Assembly (NCBI GenBank): GCA_051744245.1
Contig: JBNJCV010000026.1
Span: 1 to 20,111, forward strand
DNA: 20,111 nt
Direction of reading: 5' to 3'
DNA from: M55B165 sp051744245
GTDB lineage: Bacteria; Actinomycetota; Humimicrobiia; Humimicrobiales; Humimicrobiaceae
Shown here: positions 1-7,361 of the stretch, piece after piece
How positions within the stretch are numbered: position 1 is the first letter of the stretch
How the letters are laid out: each line of letters begins with the position of its first letter
Notes under the pieces: model-generated
What the model was told of the DNA's origin: nothing
The model's database searches: none
The model's input: the letters and a program-made list of their open reading frames with translations, nothing else
Made by a program: the position numbers and the translations under genes

Positions 1-27
1 TTAAATTAAAATGGTTAATTAATGGAA

Positions 28-1194
28 TCAGCAAACGCTATTGCCTGCCCTAATGCTTTCCACAATTGCTGGAAACACTTCCAGAAAGTAATCAATCTCC
101 TCTATGGTGTTTTCAAACCCCAGGGTTACCCTGATTGACCCATATGCCTCTTCGCAGCTTAATCCCAGGGCAAGCAAGGGCCCCGGAGGCTGTCTGGAGG
201 AAGAAGAACATGCCGAGCCTCCCGAAACTGCAATACCTGCTTTATCCAGTTCTGAAACCATGGCCTGGCCAGTAACGCCTTTAATGGTAAAATTACAGTT
301 ACCGGGAAGCCTTTTTACTGGATGGCCACATAAGCTTATGCCGCTTATTCTTTTAAGTATCCCTTCTATCAAGTACTCTCTTAGAAAGGTCAATCTCACC
401 ACTTTCTCTACTATTTTTGTTTGGGCTATTTCAGTTGCTTTAGCCAGGCCTGCTATTCCAGGTATGTTTTCAGTTCCTGGTCTTATGCCTTGCTCCTGGC
501 CACCTCCGAATACAAAAGGGGAAATTCTTGTCCCTTTCCTGATATATAATGCTCCTATGCCTTTTGGCCCGTATATTTTATGGCCTGAAACAGAAAGCAG
601 GTCCACACCCAGCTCATCTACCTTGGCGCGGATATTGCAAAAACTCTGCACCGCATCAGTATGGAATATTATTCCTTCCGGCTTTAGGAAGCTGGCAATT
701 TTTGCAATAGGCTGGATAGTTCCAAAAACATTGTTGGCATGCATTATGCTGACCAAGACAGTTTTGGCAGTGATTGCTTTTTTTACCTTTACGGGATCCA
801 CCATTCCATACCTGTCTACTGGGATATAAGTGACCTTAAAACCCTTTCCCTCAAGCCACCTCATGGGCATTTGCACTGAAGGGTGTTCAATATCTGAGGT
901 TATTATATGGTTTCCTTTCTTTCTGTATGCTTCAGTTGCCCCGAAAATAGCAATATTATTGCTTTCAGTCCCCCCGCCAGTAAAAATTATTTCACCTGGT
1001 TTTGCTCCCAGGCCACTGGCTACCACAGACCTGGATTCCTCCAGAACCTGTTTTGCTTTTCTTCCAGGGGCATGCAGCTCAGAAGCATTGCCATAAATTT
1101 TTGTAAAATATTTATTTACCTGTTCGGAAACTTCATCCAGCACGGGAGTGGTAGCGCTGTGGTCAAAATATATATAATGTGGATATTTAGCCAT
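28..1194 (-). CDS. Cysteine desulfurase (NifS/IscS-like, class V aminotransferase)
   Basis: PLP-dependent enzyme that takes sulfur from L-cysteine as an enzyme persulfide for Fe-S cluster assembly, tRNA thiolation or other sulfur donation. The 388 residues match the family's usual length. Visible landmarks: the TGGGTESNN phosphate-binding turn near residue 72, His104 in IEHPSV, Asp180 in HTDAVQ, the PLP lysine Lys206 in SGHK, and the persulfide cysteine Cys329 in GGSACSSSS. The Cys loop plus the GTEN motif (240-243) place it in the NifS/IscS group rather than the SufS group. The start is supported by AGGAGA-type purines upstream (1206-1211) and by a good promoter. No IscU scaffold gene lies beside it, so its partner is unknown. 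The sulfur-handling LarE gene is about 5 kb away, but no operon links them. Which group member it is (NifS, IscS or a tRNA-specific form) is uncertain. Confidence 0.95.
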   Translation of the reverse strand: MAKYPHYIYFDHSATTPVLDEVSEQVNKYFTKIYGNASELHAPGRKAKQVLEESRSVVASGLGAKPGEIIFTGGGTESNNIAIFGATEAYRKKGNHIITSDIEHPSVQMPMRWLEGKGFKVTYIPVDRYGMVDPVKVKKAITAKTVLVSIMHANNVFGTIQPIAKIASFLKPEGIIFHTDAVQSFCNIRAKVDELGVDLLSVSGHKIYGPKGIGALYIRKGTRISPFVFGGGQEQGIRPGTENIPGIAGLAKATEIAQTKIVEKVVRLTFLREYLIEGILKRISGISLCGHPVKRLPGNCNFTIKGVTGQAMVSELDKAGIAVSGGSACSSSSRQPPGPLLALGLSCEEAYGSIRVTLGFENTIEEIDYFLEVFPAIVESIRAGNSVC

Positions 1195-1223
1195 TTTCTG
1201 TCCTATCTCCTAAACAGAATTAA

Positions 1224-1252
1224 AAACTATCATTCTTTTAATTTGCTGTCAA
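1224..1252 (-). promoter_or_regulatory. Candidate promoter for the cysteine desulfurase gene
   Basis: On the minus strand there is a perfect TTGACA (1247-1252), a 17-nt spacer, and TAGTTT (1224-1229) preceded by TG one base upstream, giving an extended -10. This would start transcription about 20-25 nt before the gene, which also has purine-rich ribosome-binding sequence. Judged by eye only. Confidence 0.55.
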
Positions 1253-1274
1253 TAAACAGCTTAAAAATATGTGT

Positions 1275-1303
1275 TTAAAATATATAAAAGTTTCGATTAT
1301 AAT
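1275..1303 (+). promoter_or_regulatory. Candidate leaderless promoter for the PAP2-like gene
   Basis: TTAAAA (1275-1280), a 17-nt spacer and a perfect TATAAT (1298-1303) end 7 nt before the ATG at 1311. A start 6-8 nt after the -10 would fall at or next to the ATG, so the mRNA would have no leader. No Shine-Dalgarno is visible. The same geometry occurs before three other genes here. Confidence 0.5.
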
Positions 1304-1310
1304 AGAAGCC

Positions 1311-1901
1311 ATGAATAAATTTGCTAGAACATTATCATATATATTTGACGGTTCCTTTATATCAATTCCTGTGTTTATTATTATTTGCCTGAGGGTAGTA
1401 GATAATGTGTTTCTAGCCCTCGGCTGGGCAATACTCTGCCTGATTTTTGCCACCATTATACCTTTTCTTTACATATTCATATTATTCCACAAAAAACTGG
1501 TTTACGATATCCATTTGCCCAAAAAAGAAAACAGGATAAAGCCATTAATTGTAGCAATCATTAGTTATATAATGGGGTTTTTTGTGCTTTACGTTTTGGG
1601 GGCGCCAGTTTTTTTAAAGGCAATATTTGCCTTAAGCTTAATTAATGCAGTACTTCTTACCACCATTACTTATTTCTGGAAGGTAAGCTTTCATACCAGC
1701 TGGATAACTATAACTTCTATATCCTTTTATATTTTATTCGGGCGGTGGATGCTCCTGCTGCTTCTGCTTATACCCTTAATTGGATGGGCTAGGGTTAAAA
1801 TAAAGAGACATACTATAATGCAGGTTGTAATGGGGGCAGCCATTTCTGCTATTGTGGCCCTATTTATATTCAGCAGGTATAATTTTTTGAATTTCATGTA
1901 A
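1311..1901 (+). CDS. PAP2-like (type 2 phosphatidic acid phosphatase related) membrane protein
   Basis: A 196-residue integral membrane protein with about five or six hydrophobic segments. Its C-terminal half resembles the PAP2/haloperoxidase fold: SFHTSW occupies the place of the PSGH loop, and a later WARVKIKRHT followed by MQ resembles the SRxxxxxHxxxD motif with its catalytic His. The first PAP2 motif (KxxxxxxRP) is not evident, so it belongs to a divergent group and activity on lipid phosphates is only inferred. I chose the ATG at 1311 rather than one 42 nt upstream because a TATAAT sits 7 nt before it and the upstream ATG would lie between the -35 and -10. Its 3' end overlaps the convergent DUF2085 gene by 8 nt. 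The two neighbouring operons also contain phosphatase-like genes, so a shared role in lipid or polyol phosphate turnover is possible but unproven. Confidence 0.7.
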   Translation: MNKFARTLSYIFDGSFISIPVFIIICLRVVDNVFLALGWAILCLIFATIIPFLYIFILFHKKLVYDIHLPKKENRIKPLIVAIISYIMGFFVLYVLGAPVFLKAIFALSLINAVLLTTITYFWKVSFHTSWITITSISFYILFGRWMLLLLLLIPLIGWARVKIKRHTIMQVVMGAAISAIVALFIFSRYNFLNFM

Positions 1902-2577
1902 CCAGGCTGGCTGCAACCTGATGTATCTTATAAGAGATAAAAAGCTCAAATACCATAAACCCTATTGCGGCCAGTGAAGGAAGCACCAGATACTTGGAAG
2001 CAAGCTTGTCTGCCTTTTGAGCAAAAGGGGGAACCAGGAGAACCATGGTTAGGTTTATAAAATAAAAGGTAAACACCACAGAAAAAGCGCTGAGGTAATA
2101 GTACAGGTAACCCAATATGGAAAACCTGGCAAGCGTTAGCCCCATAAAAGCAGAAATTATTACTATATATACAACAAATTTTAACAGACTGGCAAAAATT
2201 TTTTCTTCACTTGCTTGACTGTAATACTGGAATACAAATACGGGATAAATTATAATCATAATCCCTGAACCGCATAAAAAGCCAGTTACGAACCTGATAT
2301 TATTGTTAGTGGGAATTAAATTAAGATAAGAGAGCAAGCCGTCAATGATGGTAGAAATTATAAATACAACCAGCACTATCTTAATCCATAGGGGAGGGAG
2401 GTTGCTCTCCTTCCTCCGATACATGGAGAATAGAATTGCTGCCGTAATTAGGAACCCTAAATAAATGCCGCTGCATCTTGCACAGATAGGTAAATTAATT
2501 TTTCCAAAGGTAAGGCACCGGCTAGTAATTTGATGGCATACGGCAAACCCCACTTTTTCAGTTAAAAAGTTTATCAT
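1894..2577 (-). CDS. DUF2085 family membrane protein (copy 1)
   Basis: A 227-residue polytopic membrane protein of unknown function. Near the N-terminus it has the family's signature: Cys14-His15-Gln16, followed by CARCSGIYLGF with Cys32 and Cys35. These look like a small metal- or redox-type cysteine site next to the first membrane segment. About five or six hydrophobic segments follow. The ATG lies one base after the stop of the upstream IMPase-like gene, so the two are almost certainly co-transcribed and translationally coupled. A second, diverged copy is at 4670-5341, also beside a phosphoesterase gene. Family assignment is confident from the CHQ/CxRCxGIYxG pattern; the function is not known. 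Confidence 0.85.
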   Translation of the reverse strand: MINFLTEKVGFAVCHQITSRCLTFGKINLPICARCSGIYLGFLITAAILFSMYRRKESNLPPLWIKIVLVVFIISTIIDGLLSYLNLIPTNNNIRFVTGFLCGSGIMIIIYPVFVFQYYSQASEEKIFASLLKFVVYIVIISAFMGLTLARFSILGYLYYYLSAFSVVFTFYFINLTMVLLVPPFAQKADKLASKYLVLPSLAAIGFMVFELFISYKIHQVAASLVT

Positions 2578-2578
2578 G

Positions 2579-3523
2579 CTAATATTTTAATATATTATCT
2601 TCCAATTTATTGAATCCCTTATCTATCATCATGATAAGGATACGGTGGAGATTGGGGTTTGAAGATGCCACTGTTGATAACTGGTATTCTTTTCCTATTC
2701 CCATCAGGGGGTGTTCATCTAAGTCCTTGCCGTAAGCGTCAGTAATAATGCCTCCAGACTCTTTGAGTATAAGGTAGCCAGCAGCAATGTCATAGGGGTA
2801 ATTGTTGATTATACTACCCTGGCCGACTTTAAGGTAATTTTTTTCAATTATGGGATAATCAGTTACTAACCTGTGCCCTATGTCTATATAGCAGTCCAGC
2901 TGGCCGGTAATTATCCTGGTCATGGAAAAAGAAGCGCTGCCCAAATAAAAAAGGGTGCCATTGAAATTCGACACATCAATTAATTCTTCCAGTACGCTAA
3001 TAAGGGGGACAATAGGCCTACCCCTGAGGCCAATGGACCAGAATAGCGAATCTATCTCTGTGCCGCTGGACAGGCGGGGGAGGGCCTCTTTTCCATTTTC
3101 AATTATTTTTACGCCCCTGTTTTTGGCAGCAAAAAAAATTTTCCCCGACTTTAATTCCTGGATGCAAGCCATGTTAAGGTCTTTTATCCTGGGCTGTTTG
3201 CAGAATTTAGATAAGGCAATTGAAATACAGCTCGATTCAAAGCCGCAGGCAGCAGCCCTAGTTCCATCAATGGGGTCGATTATTAGCAGGTTATCAGGAT
3301 CGCCGAATTTTACCAGCCCCCTGTCTTCTGAATAATAGGCAATATCTTCTAGGTTGTTTTCAAGGTAAGTTTTTAGAAAATTTTCTGATATATCATCCAG
3401 CAAGAATGTAGAGTCGCCACCTATTGACTTTCCCGAAATCTTTTTTGAGTTTGGTTTTCCAAAATAGGGAAGCACTGCCTCTCTTATATTATTAGACAGG
3501 TCTATGATAAATTTTTCATCCAT
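2579..3523 (-). CDS. Inositol monophosphatase-family phosphatase
   Basis: Mg-dependent sugar- or polyol-phosphate phosphatase of the IMPase/FBPase superfamily, 314 residues. The metal site is complete: Glu66-Asp67 in SEDRG, the DPIDGT motif at 83-88 (Asp83, Asp86), and the C-terminal YDIAAGYLI segment with Asp245, matching the family's WDxAAG. The substrate cannot be read from the sequence; myo-inositol-1-phosphate, fructose-1,6-bisphosphate, 3'-phosphoadenosine and histidinol phosphate are all used by relatives. It is a little longer than typical IMPases (about 260-270), with an extended middle region at roughly 140-200. It heads a two-gene operon with the DUF2085 gene one base downstream. 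Only a weak GG-rich sequence precedes the ATG, and TATAGT at 3556-3561 (minus) is a possible -10. Divergent from the PHP-type gene. Confidence 0.9.
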   Translation of the reverse strand: MDEKFIIDLSNNIREAVLPYFGKPNSKKISGKSIGGDSTFLLDDISENFLKTYLENNLEDIAYYSEDRGLVKFGDPDNLLIIDPIDGTRAAACGFESSCISIALSKFCKQPRIKDLNMACIQELKSGKIFFAAKNRGVKIIENGKEALPRLSSGTEIDSLFWSIGLRGRPIVPLISVLEELIDVSNFNGTLFYLGSASFSMTRIITGQLDCYIDIGHRLVTDYPIIEKNYLKVGQGSIINNYPYDIAAGYLILKESGGIITDAYGKDLDEHPLMGIGKEYQLSTVASSNPNLHRILIMMIDKGFNKLEDNILKY

Positions 3524-3597
3524 TCCAGCCCTTTTTTAAATTTATTTGAAATTTTACTATAACTTCCAATAAAATTATAGTTTTATTAATTTTATAT

Positions 3598-3606
3598 TGA
3601 TAGAAT
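3598..3606 (+). promoter_or_regulatory. Candidate extended -10 for the PHP/DUF4190/DUF2085 operon
   Basis: TGATAGAAT (3598-3606) is an extended -10 (TG, one base, TAGAAT) about 36 nt before the ATG. There is no convincing -35. An AGGGAA ribosome-binding sequence follows near 3631, so this transcript would have a short leader. Confidence 0.4.
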
Positions 3607-3642
3607 AGTGGTAACTTTTATCAGCATAGAAGGGAAAAAGAT

Positions 3643-4305
3643 ATGGTATTTGACTTTCACACCCATACCACATTTTCGGATGGAATAAATAGCCCCATTG
3701 AATTAATCAGGTGTGCGACCACCTCCGGCTATGGGGGAATAGGAATTACTGATCATGCAAGTTATGCAACCCTAGATTTTATTATTGAAAATGTGAAAAA
3801 AGATTGTGAGCTTGCCAATAAATACTGGAATATAAAAGCTATTGCTGGGGTAGAGTTAACCAATATTCCTGCAAAAAGCATAAAAGAGATGGCCAAATAT
3901 GCTAAAGACCGGGGGACAAGGCTGGTAGTGGTGCATGGAGAAAGCATAGCAGAAGATGTAGAAGAGAATACTAATTGGGAGGCAGCAAATTGTTCCCATG
4001 TAGATATTTTAGCTCACCCGGGAATTCTAACCGAAAGGGAAGCCAGGGCTGCAGCCAAAAATGGCATCTATATAGAAATTACAGCCAGAAACGGCCATAA
4101 CCTGGGAAATGGGAGAGTGGTTAAAACAGGAAGGAAAGCAGGAGTAAAATTTTTAATAAACAGCGATGCTCATTCCCATAATAATTTACTGACTGAAGAG
4201 CTGCAGGAGAAAATAGGTTTGGGGGCAGGATTAAATGAACAAGAGATTGAAGAAATATTTAGGAAAAATTTTAAGCAATTTATGCAAAAATTAGGATATA
4301 GCTAA
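3643..4305 (+). CDS. PHP-domain phosphoesterase (histidinol-phosphatase-like)
   Basis: A 220-residue single PHP domain, a trinuclear-metal phosphoesterase fold. The metal ligands appear in family order: His6 and His8 (FHTHT), Asp13 (FSDG), His38 (TDHAS), Glu71 (GVEL), His98 (VVHGE), His125 (LAHPG), then Asp175 and His177 (SDAHS). The set is complete, so it should be catalytically active. Short stand-alone proteins of this type are usually annotated as histidinol-phosphatase-like, but no his gene is nearby, so the substrate is open. A good AGGGAA ribosome-binding sequence precedes the ATG. It is the first gene of a three-gene plus-strand operon with a DUF4190 protein (29-nt gap) and a DUF2085 protein, mirroring the divergent IMPase/DUF2085 operon. 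Confidence 0.9.
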   Translation: MVFDFHTHTTFSDGINSPIELIRCATTSGYGGIGITDHASYATLDFIIENVKKDCELANKYWNIKAIAGVELTNIPAKSIKEMAKYAKDRGTRLVVVHGESIAEDVEENTNWEAANCSHVDILAHPGILTEREARAAAKNGIYIEITARNGHNLGNGRVVKTGRKAGVKFLINSDAHSHNNLLTEELQEKIGLGAGLNEQEIEEIFRKNFKQFMQKLGYS

Positions 4306-4334
4306 ATTTTTATCACCAGCCAATGGAGGGAAAA

Positions 4335-4679
4335 ATGAATGAAAAAGAAAAAGAAGTAGAAGAAGTAAAATCGGAAGTGGTGGGGAAAGAAGACAAGATA
4401 GGGGTTTTAGCCATTGTTTCTCTGGTTTTAGGTATTGTAAGCATCCTGTGCTGCTGGATTCCTTTCTTTAATTTTGCTTTGGGAGCAGTGGCCCTGGTTC
4501 TAGGCATAATTGAGCTTAGGAATATTAATAAGGGCATATCAAGTGAAAAAGGCAAAGTAATGGCAATTATCGGGCTAATTTTAGGAGGAATAATCCTGCT
4601 TTGGGGGATAATTAGCATACTTACTATTGGTATCGGCTCCATATTGCAATTACCCCAGATGTGTAAAAATTGGTATTAA
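4335..4679 (+). CDS. DUF4190-like small membrane protein
   Basis: A 114-residue protein with a strongly charged, Lys/Glu-rich N-terminus (about 25 residues) followed by two hydrophobic hairpin segments rich in Gly, Ile and Leu. The repeated pattern VLAIVSLVLGIVSIL and VMAIIGLILGGIILL, with a charged linker between, is that of the DUF4190 family, whose function is unknown. I prefer the ATG at 4335, which has GGAGGG at 4325-4330, over the in-frame ATG at 4323 that would overlap this ribosome-binding site. The 3' end overlaps the next gene by 10 nt. Likely a membrane-embedded accessory protein; nothing more can be read. Confidence 0.75.
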   Translation: MNEKEKEVEEVKSEVVGKEDKIGVLAIVSLVLGIVSILCCWIPFFNFALGAVALVLGIIELRNINKGISSEKGKVMAIIGLILGGIILLWGIISILTIGIGSILQLPQMCKNWY

Positions 4680-5341
4680 TAAAGATATTAGATTTTTTGG
4701 GGGGAAGTCTATGCCACCAACAGCCGGCCAGGGTCTTTTATTCAGGCGGCACATATATGCCGGTATGTTCAAGGTGTGCGGGAATCTATATAGGTTTCCT
4801 GTTTTCGGTTTTATGCCTGCTGGCAATCGACAGGAAGGACAAGGCCAAGCTTCCCCCAAAAAAACTGCTATATGTATCAATGGCAGCATTGTTAATGATG
4901 GGATTAGATGTTGCAATTTCGAGCTTAGGCATCTATGATTCCAGTAACATTATAAGGTTTATAACTGGCTTTATGGCAGGCTGGTTTTTACCTTTAATCA
5001 TAGTCCCTGTAGCCAATATTGTTATTTTAAAAAATAATGTAGGTAAATATTACCTCGAAAGCAGGAAAAAATTTATTATATGGATAGTGGGGGCATTTTT
5101 TACCGCTCTTCTTTTTATTTTAACCTATAGACATATAATTGTTCTGTGGTCATTTCTTTCCATAATTGGATTGGTGGCATTTAACAGTTACATTGTTTTA
5201 ATTTTATTTTTTTCTATATTTAAAAAATTTACCAATTCTATAGACAGAACCAAAAAATACCTGGCTGCCCTAACTGCAGGGGGAGCGTTTTCTTCCGTTA
5301 TGCTTTTGCTTCTTTCTTTTTTAAGGAGAACCTTATTTTAG
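4670..5341 (+). CDS. DUF2085 family membrane protein (copy 2)
   Basis: A 223-residue paralogue of the protein at 1894-2577, with the same N-terminal signature: Cys15-His16-Gln17, then PVCSRCAGIYIGF with Cys33 and Cys36, followed by about five hydrophobic segments. The best start is a TTG at 4670, since no ATG or GTG lies upstream of the conserved CHQ in this frame. That makes it overlap the DUF4190 gene by 10 nt and suggests translational coupling, as no clear ribosome-binding site is present. Its 3' end overlaps the convergent MFS gene by 44 nt. Function unknown; the cysteine/histidine pattern could bind a metal. The exact start is the main uncertainty. Confidence 0.8.
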   Translation: MVLIKILDFLGGSLCHQQPARVFYSGGTYMPVCSRCAGIYIGFLFSVLCLLAIDRKDKAKLPPKKLLYVSMAALLMMGLDVAISSLGIYDSSNIIRFITGFMAGWFLPLIIVPVANIVILKNNVGKYYLESRKKFIIWIVGAFFTALLFILTYRHIIVLWSFLSIIGLVAFNSYIVLILFFSIFKKFTNSIDRTKKYLAALTAGGAFSSVMLLLLSFLRRTLF

Positions 5342-6497
5342 CCCCACTCTTTTGCTTTAGTATCCTGAATAGGATAATGGCTAAGAAAAAACTAATTACC
5401 GCTCCTGCTAGGTTTAAGTAAATAATATTTCCCTTGCCCAAATACTCAGCCACAAAACCCAATACTGGCCTAAAAAGCAGGCCTCCGGATATGGCAATGG
5501 CAATGTTGAAGCCAATTACCGTACCCTTCATTTTAGAGCCCTGGTATGCACTTATGGAAATACCTAAGGTAAATATTACCGAGAAGAAAAGGGCATGCAA
5601 AAGCACGAAAATTATTTTTAAGAAGATATTTGATGCAAAGCTGGTAGCTGCCAGGAACAAAGTTCCTACTAGGCTACCTGCAATAAGTAAGGTTATTTCA
5701 TTTGTTCTGGGAAGGAGCTTTTTGCTCAGGTAAAGACCAGCAGAAGAGAAAAGCCAGAACCCGGAGAGGACAATTGACCCTAAAGAAACTCTGACATTGA
5801 AGGAAGTAAAGTAAGTTGTAAGCCAGGTAGACAGGCCAATCATAGCTCCCATGCTGAAAAAAAGAAGGAGGCTTACAACTGCAACCACGGGATCTTTTAC
5901 CGCTTTCAGCACAGGCTTAAAATCGATGGTTCTACCTTTAGGCATTTTCACAGCTCCTGCCTTCTCACGATGGAAATAGAACAGGATTGATATAATCAAG
6001 AAAGCCAGTGCCAGAATAAAGAAAACATTATTAGGCCTTATTTCAGAAAACAGGGCCAAGCTTATAAGAAGAGGCCCGGTTACTGCTCCCAGGTACCAGA
6101 ATATGTCCAGCTCCAAAAATATGGGGCTATGGCTTTGTTTGTAAGATTGGGCAACAAATGTATGTATGGAAGAGTCAATAGTGCCAAACCCCGCCCTGAG
6201 GAAAATCAGCACTATAACAAACAAAACAAAATTAAGGTGGATGGCAAAAATCAGGCTCCCTATAAAAAGCATCGCCAAACCTGCAATTATTATATTTCTT
6301 ATCCGGAATTTATCGCAAAGAATGCCTGAAATAAAAGCGGTGGCCAGCGAAAAGATAGAGCCTACCAGTAAGGCAATTCCTATCTTATCATATCCTGCCT
6401 GGAGCTGTTCTGAAATATAGGGGATTAAAGGGTCAATTATTATTGAAGAAAGACCAAACAGTAAAAAGATGATGTTAAAAATCCTTTTAGTATTCAT
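5298..6497 (-). CDS. Major facilitator superfamily (MFS) transporter
   Basis: A 399-residue protein of about 12 hydrophobic segments, the usual MFS size. The cytoplasmic loop between segments 2 and 3 contains GILCDKFRIRN, a recognisable form of the MFS A-motif (GxLaDrxGrr). The central loop (about 175-200) is basic, with REKAGAVKMPKGR, and the C-terminus ends in a Lys-rich tail. The substrate cannot be told from sequence. Its ATG lies 11 nt inside the end of larE, so it is translationally coupled to a nickel-pincer cofactor gene. Uptake or export of a substrate of a pincer-dependent enzyme (for example a 2-hydroxy acid) is a reasonable but untested idea. The 3' end overlaps the convergent DUF2085 gene. 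Confidence 0.85.
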   Translation of the reverse strand: MNTKRIFNIIFLLFGLSSIIIDPLIPYISEQLQAGYDKIGIALLVGSIFSLATAFISGILCDKFRIRNIIIAGLAMLFIGSLIFAIHLNFVLFVIVLIFLRAGFGTIDSSIHTFVAQSYKQSHSPIFLELDIFWYLGAVTGPLLISLALFSEIRPNNVFFILALAFLIISILFYFHREKAGAVKMPKGRTIDFKPVLKAVKDPVVAVVSLLLFFSMGAMIGLSTWLTTYFTSFNVRVSLGSIVLSGFWLFSSAGLYLSKKLLPRTNEITLLIAGSLVGTLFLAATSFASNIFLKIIFVLLHALFFSVIFTLGISISAYQGSKMKGTVIGFNIAIAISGGLLFRPVLGFVAEYLGKGNIIYLNLAGAVISFFLAIILFRILKQKSGAKIRFSLKKKEAKA

Positions 6498-7278
6498 CCA
6501 GGCTTCCTGACCTAAACCCCTCCAGATCTAAGGTGACATATTTAAACCCGGCTTTTTTCAAACCCTGGGTAATTTTAGCCCTGGTCTCTTCCTGCATAGC
6601 TTTATGTATTTGATGTTTTCCTACTTCAATTCTTGCAAGAGGGGGATGGTACCTAACCCTAACCTGGCTGAAACCCAGATTAAAGAGTAATTCTTCTGCA
6701 TTTTCAACCATAGCTAGCTTTTTCTTATCTATACTTATACCATAAGGAATCCTGGAAGCAAGGCAAGCAGAACTTGGACTGATAAAATTCTCAAGGCCAA
6801 GCTGTTTAAGCCAGCTTGTTATATCTTTTCTGCCTATTTTTGTTTCGGCAAAAGGGCTATTTATACCCAGCTCACTTAATGCTTTTAGTCCGGGCCTGTG
6901 CTTTCCCAGGTCATTAAAATTTGTGCCATCTAATAAATGGAAGAAGCCATCCTCTTCTTTTAACTTTATTAAAGCTTTAAAAATAAATTTTTTACACAGG
7001 TAACACCTGTTTTTGGGATTTTTTCTAAACTCCCTTTGACAAAGGGGGTCAATATCTAATATTTTTTGATTTATCCCAATTATTTTTGCAATTTTTTTTG
7101 ATTTTATCAGTTCTTTTTTAGTTAAGAGAGGAGAGTTTACGGTAACAGCTAAACATTTTTTGCAGTATTTTTTGGCCAGAAAAGACAGCAAGCTGCTGTC
7201 TGTCCCACCCGAAAAAGCTATTATGGCAGAATCCAGGCTGCATAGATATTTTATTAACCTATCTTTTTTATTGGCCAT
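6487..7278 (-). CDS. larE: LarE: sulfur transferase of nickel-pincer cofactor synthesis
   Basis: ATP-dependent enzyme that converts the carboxylates of pyridinium-3,5-biscarboxylic acid mononucleotide to thiocarboxylates, a step in making the nickel-pincer cofactor of lactate racemase (LarA) family enzymes. The 263 residues fit the family. The N-terminal PP-loop is SGGTDSS (23-29) after AIIAF; the conserved CLASRIPYG carries Cys172, the position of the sulfur-donating cysteine. Cys92 and Cys95 in RCYLCKK together with Cys172 make three cysteines, matching the [4Fe-4S] LarE type as I recall it from Thermotoga rather than the sacrificial single-cysteine type; this subtype call is inference. Downstream, the MFS gene overlaps it by 11 nt; larC is divergent. 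The promoter predicts a leaderless mRNA. LarB and LarA are not in the window. Confidence 0.92.
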   Translation of the reverse strand: MANKKDRLIKYLCSLDSAIIAFSGGTDSSLLSFLAKKYCKKCLAVTVNSPLLTKKELIKSKKIAKIIGINQKILDIDPLCQREFRKNPKNRCYLCKKFIFKALIKLKEEDGFFHLLDGTNFNDLGKHRPGLKALSELGINSPFAETKIGRKDITSWLKQLGLENFISPSSACLASRIPYGISIDKKKLAMVENAEELLFNLGFSQVRVRYHPPLARIEVGKHQIHKAMQEETRAKITQGLKKAGFKYVTLDLEGFRSGSLDEY

Positions 7279-7285
7279 TTTTCTA

Positions 7286-7314
7286 AATATACCAGCTTAG
7301 CAGTTTCATTTAAA
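7286..7314 (-). promoter_or_regulatory. Candidate leaderless promoter for larE
   Basis: On the minus strand: TTTAAA (7309-7314), a 17-nt spacer, and TATATT (7286-7291) ending 7 nt before the larE ATG, with no Shine-Dalgarno. The -35 hexamer is its own reverse complement and also serves the divergent larC promoter, so the two should compete for or be co-regulated at this site. Confidence 0.5.
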
Positions 7315-7337
7315 CAAAATTTTATTTAATATATAAT
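7309..7337 (+). promoter_or_regulatory. Candidate promoter for larC
   Basis: TTTAAA (7309-7314, shared with larE), a 17-nt spacer, and a perfect TATAAT (7332-7337). A start near 7344 leaves a leader of about 18 nt containing GGGAAG (7353-7357 region) before the ATG at 7362, unlike the apparently leaderless larE. Confidence 0.55.
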
Positions 7338-7361
7338 GGTTCAATAAAGGCGGGAAGAAAT

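Noticed and set aside
1..27. Terminator after the cysteine desulfurase gene
   Set aside because: Only TTAATTAA-type AT sequence is present before the window edge; no GC stem.
104..829. Long plus-strand reading frame of 241 codons
   Set aside because: Fully antisense to the cysteine desulfurase gene, whose complete active-site motifs show the minus strand is coding; the frame's protein has no domain character.
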